Of a stretch of DNA of 64,000 nucleotides, positions 25,701-37,700 are shown in pieces. The stretch comes from Heterobilharzia americana (taxonomy: Eukaryota > Platyhelminthes > Trematoda > Strigeidida > Schistosomatidae). The notes below the pieces were generated by a model. It had not been told where the DNA came from and did no database searches. It was given only the letters and a program-made list of their open reading frames with translations. The first letter of the stretch is position 1. Each line of letters begins with the position of its first letter. The position numbers and the translations under genes were made by a program. The stretch covers positions 67,975,646 through 68,039,645 of the forward strand of contig OX104127.1 in NCBI GenBank assembly GCA_944470555.2, given 5' to 3'.

Positions 25701-28700
25701 AGATCTTCAGTGTCAGTATCAGTATCGAGTGATCGTAGGTGTAGGCGTAGACAGCTGTTGATGATGCATGTCTGTAGTTTGTTGGAGATGCCTTTCGTAA
25801 GGCGCGGTCAAGTTTGTGAAGCATCAGATGGAAGCACTGAATTACTTGACTGACATTAGTGTTGAAAATGCGGATGTTGTTCACGCTTTATGCTGAGTGC
25901 AGTGTAGTGCAGTGCAGTAGATCTGTACACTGATTTCAGATGAATGAAGGAAGGGGGTGTGTTGCTTGCTGTCCTTCTGATTGTGTGTGCTTTGACACCC
26001 TGATGTTGATGTGTGGCTGTGCCACCTGTGGTTGAAACGATGCTGCGTCGTGTTTGGGTAGATGGTGAAAGAGACAACTTCCTTTAAATTTCTCCAGTTG
26101 ATGATGATTGGTCCTTGTTGTTGTTAGTGGTGGTGATGGTGGTTGGTCATCTTCATCACCTGTGTCTTCTCTACACTCACTTGGAGTCCGTTTTCTCTGC
26201 CTCGCCTCTTCTGTCAACTTGTTAGTTTTCGCGTGTAGATCTTCGAGTTGGTGCGACAGGATATTAGACATAAATCATCATCATCATGTGTGGCGAAATC
26301 CAAATCTTGTTCTGTGGTCTTTTCATCGGTGCAGCCAGCAGCGTATGCCCATCTCCTCGCTGCTCACAGTTGTCTGCTGCATGATCGAGTGCAGTAGACG
26401 ACAATCAAGAAGATGACCGGTGATAGTAGGTGGCAGCCTTGTTATACTCCTGTCTTCACTTCAAAAGTATCACTGAGCTTTGCATTGTGAATTACCTGGC
26501 TGGCATGTAGCATCATACAGCACATAGCTGTTGAATGAAGTTGGTAAAGGTTTGTGGCAGTCAAAGCATAGTGTTGAAGCAGTTTCCAACTTACTTCTTG
26601 GTGGTTGCTGTCGAAGGTCTATTCAAAGTCGATGAAATTGAGGCGAAGATGCATTCGGCTGTCATTCTATGCTGTGTTTTATGATGATTCGTAGTGTAGG
26701 GTTGCAATTTGATCCTTGCATGATTTGTACTTCGTGAATGGAGCCAACCAGCCAGCCTATTCCGGTGGTAATTTTGAATCCAGGGTATTGTTTAGTCTCT
26801 CTAGGATGATGCGGCTTAATCTTTTGCTTGCTTTGGATTGACAGGGACAGTAGCATGATTCTGCTTCAGTGATTGTTCTTGCAAATCCTTAGGTCATCAT
26901 TCTTCGAGTTGAAATGTACCTTTCCTTGCAAACCTTTTTGTTGTAGTGGTGTGAACATGTCCGCTGTTGTCTCTGTGTTTGTTTTACAGTTCTTATGGTG
27001 GGATTCTATCTGGTCCTATTGCTTTTTTGGATTTTAGCAGGTGTACGGTGGAGGGCTTGTGTTCTCTGATAGTTTTGTGGCTGGGTTGCTGGTGGTATTT
27101 CTGGACGAGTTGCAGTAGAGGAGGTGGTTGTGGTGGTCAGGCCATCGTTTCTTTTGTTTCTCCTCTTTGGTAACTAAGTTTCCTTTACTATCTTTCATTG
27201 GTTTCATCTGTGTTGATCTCTTCCCATATATTGTTTTGGTTATTTGATTTAATGTTGTCAGGTCTCTGTCTCTCCTACCTGCAGTCTGTTCTGCTTCACT
27301 TGCGAGTGTGTTGTAGAAGTGTTCTTTGTGTTTACGCCAACTCTTCTTCACTTCTTTGTGCAGTGTAGTGTTTTATAGGTTGTGTTCAGTTCCTGTTTCC
27401 GTTGTTCATTCCTGTACTGCACTGCACTGCACTGGTTCATCTTCTGCTTCGCTATCTTCCTCTTCCTCCTCTGTCAGCTTCCATTTATCGTCGAAATCCA
27501 TTGCTTGTCTTCTTTTTTCTTCCTTGCCAATACAGTTGCACAGGTTTCCTTCCACGTCACTCTCAAGGAGTTCCATTGTTATTTCATGCATGTTTCTTCA
27601 GGGATGCTGCTTGATGTCTCCCATTTTGTCCTGATGGCTAACTGACGTGAAGATGTCGTTTGTAGTTTCGTTCTTCAGTTCAGTTTGTGTTCTGGTTGTT
27701 GAACTCGAACTTGAAGTGTGGTCTATCACCACTAGCTTGTTTGAAGGCTGTCAACTTGATTTTGAAGGTAGGTTCTTCACACTGGATAGTGAGTGATGTG
27801 AACCTATATCTGCTCCTCTTGTTGATCTGATCTTGTGTCCAGTAGACTGGCTGTGTCTCCATCTCCACTTTCTTCACATTGAGATGAAGTCGATGTGATT
27901 TTTAGTGTGTCGTGGTGTCTGGTGAAATCAAATCCATATCGCTGCCTTGTGAATATCCTTGTGTTTGTACACATTGCCTCCAGCCAACAAATCGTTGAAT
28001 GCACAGAAATCTGCAAACAGTTCTGCAATCCGATTGATCATTTCACCGAGTGCTTCTCGACCCATGATGAGTTCTCTTCCACTTCGTGTGTTGTCCGCTC
28101 CCAGTTTTGCATTTATGTCGCCCATTAGAATGAATTTTGATGTCGCTATCTGTGGTTTTGGTCTCGTCGATTACTGATTTCAGTTGTCTGTAGAATTCCT
28201 CCTTCTTCTCTTCCTGATCTGCATTATTTGTGGGTGCATAGCGTAGCATTGTATGATTGTGACTTTCCCTCCTTTTGAGTTGAATTCATCTTGCTGTGAT
28301 GATTCTGATCCTGATCGTTGAGGAGGAGATTGGTTCCCACTGAATGAAAGTGTGTGTGTGTTCGATGTTGTTGGTAGGGGACATCATGATAGCCATTTGA
28401 AAACTCAGTGTGCTGTGCTCGTGGTTGTCGTGTCGTGTTGTGTCGTCTGTGTGACAATATTGGAGTAGATTATTGACTCCTCTCGAGTTGACAGTTGGGA
28501 GAGTCCACTTCCATTGCATTGCATTCCATTCCATTCTGTCTGAAGATTCTTGTCAGATTTCCTACCTGACTTTTCTATGCTATACCTTCTCGTCTGTTTG
28601 GCAATCTGGGCAGCCTTGTTAGGTTTATATACGGTGCGGATATTGTATGTCCCGATTCTTACTTTTGCCTTTCATTGAGGGAGACGAAGACACATCGGCC

Positions 28701-31700
28701 GACTGATTTCCCGAAGGCTTACACCGACTGGCGTCGTCTCGTCTCCTCCGATTCCAGCTAGTAATAAGTTTGTTTTATTTTTTATACTTTTTTTGTGCTT
28801 TGAAGTTTCTTTAGTGATTGGATTGGTTTGACGGGGTAGAGTTGCTAGCGGTATGCCCAACCTTCCGTGTTTCTCGGGGCTTAGGGCCGGTTAGTAACTA
28901 GTGAACTAGTTACATAGGAGAGGTTAGGTATAGAATAAGATTCTGCTAACTGCTGCTCGGCACATGTGTCATTTTTAAGACGGTTGGATATCTCGCTATC
29001 TTTATGCTTCCCTTGACTTGGCGTAAGTCAGTCAACCGTTTTTTTTCCTGTAAAGACTTCTTAAATATTGACTTATCACGGTCGATCTGATTTTTCAAGT
29101 AAGGGAAGTAGTCAACGTGCTCAGCTACTTCACTCGATTCTGTGAGACGATGTATCAATATAGACTAGTCTTGAAACAACGATTTTCATTCAGCTAGTGA
29201 GGATTGCATCCTGAATTGCCACTCAACATGTTCAAAAGTTTTTGCGTCACGTCAACATCATAAATGAGGCCTATCGTCTGTTGCTGTGGGTTTTATGACT
29301 AAAGCAATCCCTTCAAAGTCAAACAAGGAAAGAAAGACGCCTATTATCACGGCTGTGAAAAAGTTTGATAAGTATGGAGAGAGCAGACATCCTTGGTGGA
29401 CATCATGTAAGATTCAACAAGACCACAAATGTCCAACTATAGAACCTTCAGCAGAATGGTTTACTTACCCAGAACTCCTTTTGCTGTTATAATAATTTTC
29501 TCATAGACTTGCGTGTACTTTGTTATACTTAGTTGACCACTATTTATTCCTTGAATTGATCCATTTTCAGATTTGCTTTATATGTTCACAAAATGAATTC
29601 CTTTATCTGTTTTAGGTTCAAGAGTTAGCTTTGTTAGAAGAAGTTATTCGAATGTTATTGGAAATTATTAATTCAATTCTAACTCATACAATGGTATCTA
29701 ATCCCGATTTAATATACTCTTTATTATATAAGAAGGATTCATTTGCTCCTTTACGTTCACATCCGGCATTTCAGGTTAGATTTTTTTATTTCCTATTGGT
29801 TAACTTGTATTTCAGCATCTTTTTATCAAACTTCATGTAGAAGTTTTCGATTGTCTGCCTATTGCTCATCAAGTTGGTTGAATATCAGAAGTGGTGATCG
29901 GTAATATAAATGATAGCCATCTGAGAAATATTATCACTTCCTTTTGAAATATGGTTTAGACGAGAAGGCAACACTAAACAGTGATAGGAAGCTATCCATA
30001 ATAAAATATTTAAACATATTTAAAACATCAGATGTGGGTATGAGTATGAGTATGATTATTGAAGCTGACATGAAAACCTAGGTGGTGATACGATTGAAAC
30101 TGATATATATGATAGCTGCTACCTTGACGTGGTGGTCGGGCTTGCATATCACAATGACCCAACGAGCTATGCTGGTGGAACGCTTGTTCCCTCGAGGTCC
30201 TACCATACCAGAAAGGTCTGTTGGGTAGTGGTTAGACGAAAAGCAGTTACCGTTATAGTGTAAATTGCTACACTATGATGGGGGTCTGAGGGCGAAGTCG
30301 TACTGCTGCTAGCTGGATGGGGTGTGACAGCAGTAAGGTGTTTCCCTTGGATGACCAGCAGTGCCAAGCTGATGCTGCCTTCTCAGTGGAAGGGGGGGTT
30401 AGAAAAGGTCGGCCCCAAAAATAACACACTCCACCACGCCCCACGGTCTGCCGGGCCGGCGGTGTTGGTTCACTTGTCGTTTCCTTTCGCTCATCCGGCC
30501 CCAAAAATACAAAAATTCAAAATAATCATACTCAAAAGGCTGGGTGTGACAGGCCTCAAGCAGATGTCCGATGGGCTCTGCGGTCACACAAATCTCTTTC
30601 AGGTACCTTAAGAAGAAATAGCCTTCCACGGTGTGGGCAGCCGGGAAGTGTCAACCGCCCTCACAACTCTGTCAGCACCCAAGTTTCTTCTGACTGCTAT
30701 CCTCCTCCTCCATCATTACCTTCTAATCTTCCTTCACGTCTCTTAATTAATGATGCTGCATCATCTTCAATTTCTCCTACCTCTGCAGCCTTCGACAACG
30801 ATCTGAGTCCACAGAACAGCGTCCCTGGTCTCCTTAAACCACGCTCCAAATTACATATTGGAGCCTTCAATGTCCGCACCCTCCGTCAAATTGGCCAACA
30901 GGCTTCGTTGGCAAAGACTCTAGCAACTCGAGGCATGGATGTGTGCTGTGTTTGTGAGACACGCATACAGGACCCAAGTGTGGTTATTCACCTGACCTCT
31001 CCTGACCAATCTGGTGAATCTGCAAAATTCACCCTTCGAGTTTCTGGAGATTCGATAGCTAGCTCTCGTGGTCTTGCAGGTGTAGGTATAGCATTAAGCA
31101 CCAGGGCAGAAAACTCACTACTAGACTGGATCCCAGTTGATAGTCGCCTCTGCGCTATGAGGCTGAACGGCACAGTGAGAACTAAAAGGAATAGTGAGAC
31201 TCGCCGTTGTCTCTTTGTAATCTCTGCTTACGCACCCACTGACTGTAGTTCGGATGAAGTGAAGGACGAGTTCTACCATAAACTGTCTAACCTCCTCTCG
31301 AAAGCCAAACGTTCGGACGTAGTGGTTGTTGCAGGTGACCTCAACGCACAGGTGGGTAGACTGAGTGAGGCAGAAAGGCACTTAGGTGGCACTTTCGGAA
31401 TCCCAGCTGAACGTACAGATAACGGTGATCGCCTATTACAACTATGCTCAGATAACCGCCTATTTTTAGCCAGCACAAATTTCAGACATAAAGAAAGGCA
31501 CTGTCTGACCTGGCGTCCACCGAGCTCGACTCAGCGATGGACACAGATAGACCACATTGCTATTAGTCATCGCTGGAGAGGATCGGTGGAAGACTGCCGC
31601 TCCTTCTGGAGTACGTGTTTGGACAGCGATCATGCGTTGGTCCGAGCACGTATATGCCTGCGTCTCAATGGACGTAGAAAAAATTTGGCAACAAAACCAC

Positions 31701-34700
31701 TACGAGTTCTGCTGGACAACGAAAACACCAAAGCCGTGTTCAGTGAGAAGTTGGCTAGGCAGTTATCGGAACAAAAGACTGTCACTCATCCAGAAGAAGC
31801 TTGGTGCCATCTTCAGTCTACTGTAAAAGCAGCACTGGAGACTGTAGCCGACTCCAAGATAATGGCTAAAAAGAGCCAGTGGATATCAGCAGCTTCTTCC
31901 AAACTAATGGATGCACGTGAATGCATCCCTGCAGGCTCTGAGTACAATGAAGAGCGAGCGCAACTTAAAAATAAACTGACGAAAAGTCTGCGCAACGATC
32001 GTGAACAGTGGTGGGCAGCAAAGGCTAAAGAGATGGAAAAGGCAGCGGCGATCGGTAACAGTAGACAGTTATTTAGACTTATTAAGGAGACTGGGGGGAA
32101 ATGGTCAACAACAGTTAGTGAGGTTATAGCGGAGAAGGACGGATCGGCGATTCACTCGCAGGGAAGGCGACTGGGACGATGGGCAGAACACTTTGAGGAA
32201 CAGTTTAACTGGCCTCCAGCCACCATTGCGCTGCCCGCTATCCAGTCGGACCCTGAATGGGACATAGAGACAGGTCCCCCAACACTAGAAGAAGTTGAGA
32301 AAGCGGTAGGTAGCCTGAAACGGGGAAGGGCAGCAGGACCAGACGGACTACCTGCTGAGGTATACAAGAATGGTGGTAGAGTTCTCTTAGTCAGGCTAAC
32401 GGAAGTGTTAGCCAGTATATGGGAATCAAATACGATCCCCTCCGACTGGTCTAAGTCACTGATCATCCCAGTCTTCAAGAAAGGCGAGAAGTCCTCTTGT
32501 GATAACCACAGAGGAATCAGCCTGACAAACATAGTGTCTAAGATCCTAAGTTCTATAATTCTCCGACGCCTGAGTGGAGCTCGGGAACAGCAAGCCCGAG
32601 AAAACCAGGCAGGCTTTAGACCTGGCCGTGGATGTATCGACCAAATATTCACACTGCGCCAGGTCCTGGAACATAGGCATGCTTACAGACGCCCGACAAT
32701 AGCTGTATTTCTCGACCTGAAGGCGGCATTTGACTCCGTTGATCGAGAAGTCTTATGGCAGTGTCTGTCACTGAAAGGCGTGCCTAGTAAGTACATCACC
32801 TTATTGAAAGCTCTCTACTCGAACACTTGTGGGCATGTTAGAGCCTATGGTGAGTTGTCCAGGGAGCTATACTCATCAAGTGGTGTCCGTCAAGGATGCC
32901 CACTATCCCCATTCTTATTTAATTTTATCATAGATATTCTTATGGAGGTTTCCCTCTCGTCACCTAATTACAAAGACGTTGACCGGATCACAGGTGAATT
33001 TTCCTTAGATCTAGAATATGCAGATGACATAGTCCTGTTAGGTGAAGACGCTGACAAGATGCAGAGTCTTCTGAACACTTTGAGTGGGAATTTGAGAATG
33101 TTTGGGATGCGATTTTCACCACCCAAATGCAAATTTTTGCTCCAGGACTGGTCTTCAGCGGTACCGCGGTTAACAATAGAGAGTGAAGTGGTTGAGTGTG
33201 TTGACCACTTCACTTACCTGGGAAGTAGGATCAACCCGGTGGGTTAGTTGCCGATGAGATTTCTGCACGGATACAAAAGGCTCGATTGGCTTTTGCCAAT
33301 TTGCGCCACCTATGGCGCCGCCGTGATATTCGTTTGTCTATTAAGGGTCGCGTGTACTGCACAGCAGTCCGCTCTGTTCTACTGTATGGCTGTGAAACAT
33401 GGCCATTGAAAGTGGAAGACATGAGAAGGTTACAGGTATTTGACCACCGTTGCCTTCGTAGTATAGGACGTATTCCGTGGTGTCACCATGTGAGTAATGC
33501 AGAAGTTAGGTGTAGAGTTTTAGGGAGAAGAGGTAAGTCAGTCGACGAGGTTGTGAACCTTCATCGACTGAGATGGTTGGGACACGTACTACGTATGCCT
33601 AGTCACCGATTGCCTCGTCACACAATGTTGGCTGAGGTGGGTTCAGGCTGGAAAAAGGCCCGAGGTGGCCAGACTAAAACATGGCACCAATGTATGAAGT
33701 CTCTGACTGTTGGTTTAAGCCATGTAGGACGATGCAGACTAGGTGGTTGGGGTCCACGGGACAAGAGGAACCAGTGGTTGGAGACCCTAGGTGATATGGC
33801 TCAGAACCGAAGTCAGTGGCGCAGATGTATACACACATTATCCTCATCTTAACAACGCTATACCGAATCTCACTATTTTGTCACTCCTCTTTCCTTTCTT
33901 CTCATACTTTATATTTCTTTTGACTGCATTCACTTATCTTCATCCTTCACCTCACTACCTTTTTACTTGATGTGCTGATATGAGGTGTGGCAACTCGGAC
34001 CGTTACGCAGTAATGCCTGGTCCTATGTTGATAATGATGATGATGATGATATATATGATGGTTCTTTGTTGGCCTTTGTAAGTCCTAGACTTTTCTACAG
34101 AGTCCTTTAGCCAATCTGAGACTCCCACGTGACGGACTGATAAAATCACCATAGAATCTCTTACACAACTACTCAAGTTGCCACACTTCACAGTGGTACA
34201 TAAAGAACAGGTGGATAAAAGAGAGTGATTTCAAAGAAGGTAAAATAGTGTGACAAAATACACAATCTGAAAATAACAGCCAATGGAATTATTCAAGCTT
34301 TAGAAGACACCAAAGAGCGAATGTATCCATGCCATTGAAGCCGATTTTTAGTGTTCACTAAGAGTCCGTGATGAATGCCACCTTGAAATTAATAAAATCC
34401 CTACAAATTTCGAAAGTGACTAACTGCTTATTGCTGAATAAATGACGTTCTTGGAGGTGGATTTCTCGAAGATCTAACTAGGAAACTTTAATCTTTGGGT
34501 TCAACTAAGTCGTGTGTGAGGACAAAAATAGCTGCCAATGACTCTGAATGAGCGTTGTGCTATATCGTGAGTTGACAGTAGTAGGGTAAGGTGAACCATT
34601 GTTTTCTAACCCATTGCTCGCCGTAAGAACTGAAAGTCGAGGGTTCTATCCTTAGTGGGTTCGTGCTTGCGTATATGCTTGAAAAATCGCATACTAGGAG

Positions 34701-37700
34701 AAAATAGCTATCCAGTGCTCTTAGGTTCTCAGTGGTTTTCCAACTGATGTCAATCCATGATGAATACTACCTTGAAATGGGAAATTATTTTGACTTATCT
34801 CCTAAAAAGAACAGGTGTCTTTTTTTCTTATTATTATGCATTGGTTACTCAGTTAAACCTTCTATTAGCAATCTAAATGAGCTGTGTGTGTGCAACTAGC
34901 ATTTAGTCGCTATTCGACAAAATATCCATAGGAACGTTTTGCAATAAAATAGAATTTTTCCTTCTACGACATACGTTTTCATTTCACCGGCAATTATCAC
35001 TCCAGTCTGCTGTACCACAACTATCTCAGATGGTAGCACCAACATTCTCAATAAAACTGCGATATGCGAAACTTCTATCTTGTATTAAATAAAAGTAGGA
35101 TGTGATTAGTTGTTGAAGCTTGTCGCTTAGTGGATTGTGCAGTTGGACCGATAGTCCTGGCTTGGATCACGATTCACTTCAGACTTCTTTGTCACTTTGG
35201 TCAGTATTGTTGTGATTATCTGACAGAAGGTAGACGTAATTACTCTTTATTTTATAGTCATTCGATTCATTATGCAGCTGCAGGTTTCGATAATGAACAA
35301 GATTATTCTGATACTTTTTATGTCGAATTTCTATACACTTATTGTTTAAATCTTACTCATTTTTTTTGCCAATATTCTTTCAGAGTGTGCTACAAAATAT
35401 TGACATTGTGTTAACACATTTCTCAAAGAAAATTGAAGCGGAACTAGGACCTCAGCCAACCCAACCACAGTCTGTTATGCAAGTAATTCAGAAATATGCC
35501 GGCAATACTCAACGAAGTTGCAATTTAAAGGTAGTTATCATCCTTTTCGTCATATTGCTATAGTTCATAATTTGTTTTATCAAAAAACGAAGAAGGGTAT
35601 ATCCCTTATCGTCATATGTACCTGTGTTCCTGTGCAGATGCCTCAATATTGCCTATATTTTGAATTTTTATTTTAATGATGGATAGTAGTTAGCAGGAGA
35701 ATCTAGGATGCGGTTTTAGTGCTATTTTCGACTCGTCAACTGGAATGTACCTGCCTCCCAGTGAGCGATGTTCTTCCCAATAGGACTCGAACCAGGGAAC
35801 GATCACTTCCAATGCCAGACCACTGTCTAATAAGTGTCTGTTGTGGATAACGCTTTGGCGTTTTAAGCGACCAGTCCCTAGTTCGAATCTTAGTGGGAAT
35901 AACACCCATCATTAGGAGGCAGGTACACCCAGCTGAGGAGCCCTAAATAAGATGAAGTGCGCATACTGTATTCTACTGTCAGCCACCATCCATCACTAAG
36001 TTTTTCTATCTTGCCTAAAAGCTACTTTTACCAGCATTTTGAAGAGTAATTTTATTATTAGCTAAACGTTGCTAAGCTTCCTGTTCAAGGTTTTATTAAT
36101 TTGCGGCAATTATTTTCCATCCACCTGTGAACCCTCTCCTTCAAGAATATATTCATTTAGTAATCCTATAAATAGTCAGCCTTCCTTTCACATTTCTAAC
36201 AATCTCTACTTACATGCTATCAGTGCATAGAATCCCTGACTGTTACTCTGAGGCATGTAAGGAGGAGTGTAGACTACCTGGTTGACATCGCTGAGAAGAC
36301 AGGAATCAGTGGTTGGTGACTCTTGGTGAATGTAGCTGAAAATCGGTCGCGGTTGCTCCGATGTATTCACTCTTTGGCGTTTTGTAGAGCTTGAATGTTT
36401 TGACCAACCTTCAATTCTAAATTTCCTCTCTCCCCGTACTTTGATATCAGTTTTCTATCCAACCGTTCTTTGTATACTATTGTGACAATTTGAAGCGATG
36501 CGCCTGTGTGTATGAGAGGTCTGTCTACCTATCACCCTGCTTGTATCTGTATCTATGCGTATAAATGAATCATTTTCGATGTTACCGGTTGTTCCTGTCT
36601 GTGACTTCTCATCCACTTGATGAAAGTATCTCCAATTCTTGTAGTATCTGTACACACTTTGATATTATTTAGATTACAAACAGTTGAGAAGAATCGTCCA
36701 AGTAATAAAAACGACCACATATTATCCTGCCACACTTGTTGTTTTTGCCTTTTTCATGTTGATTATTTATGACTATTTATGTTCAGACAAAGTTAATCGG
36801 CGTGCGATTTGAATCCTATTAAGTAGGTCATGCAAATGGCCTACATAATTCTACAATTTAGTCAGGAAAGTTATTAAACAACTACAGTATAGTGTTGTAG
36901 CGGGCGTTGCTGATAACAACGGATATAAGTAGTATATATCGAGAAGGTGGCAGGAATCATAAAGAATTACCGGCAATGGGTAAGGTTTCTGCCAAGAGCA
37001 ACGCAGGGGGCAACACAGGTGAATTACAGGGGATGCTGCTGATAAGAGTGTATGAAGAGCCGGACAAGAGAAAATCAAGACAGGAACAGAGAGGAAACGA
37101 AGACATTTGCAAATGGCTGCGTTAGTGCAAGGAGTACCATATGTAAGCACTACCACTCCAATTGTTCGTAATAAACGTCCTCTCGTCAACTTGTCCCCTG
37201 GTTCTTCAGTGTGAGAATAAATCATATACAATATTTATTAGTATTTGGTGATGCAAACCACCTAGTGATATTTTAGTTGGAATTTATCAGTATATTGCTT
37301 CGTCATGGTGAAGAGACAAGAGACAGACACGACGGAAAGAAGGTTTATTATCAACAATTGCAACGGTAGTCGTTACATATGGCACATCTAGCACTGAACC
37401 CGTCATTTGCAAAATGTGCTTCGTTTCCCTTTCTCTCTTGATTCGCTCTTCATACATTCTTATCAGCAGCATCCACTGTAATGCGCCTGCGTTATCCCTT
37501 ACGTTGCTCTTGGCAGAATCCTTACCCATTGTTGGTAATTCCCTATGATTCCTGCCACCCTCTTAACATATGCTACTTATATCCATTCTTATCAGCACCG
37601 CCCACTACGATGGTTGTATATGTGATAATTGTAGCGATATGTTGTAATTAACTTGGTTGTGGTTAACAGTGGAATCCACGATGTGCGCTTTCGTCCCATT

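Larger units (their letters stand above)
30114..34046 (+). mobile_element. SR2-like RTE non-LTR retrotransposon, essentially full length
   Basis: The element is about 3.93 kb, between exact 13-bp target duplications, with a GC-richer 5' leader (30114-30424), one long coding region broken once, a short 3' region and a TGATGATGATGA tail ending at 34046. The length and the short-repeat tail fit the schistosome SR2 family of the RTE clade; the name is my recollection of the family and was not checked. It lies in dymeclin intron g in the same orientation as the gene. Many worn copies of its 3' end occur through the window. Confidence 0.9.
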
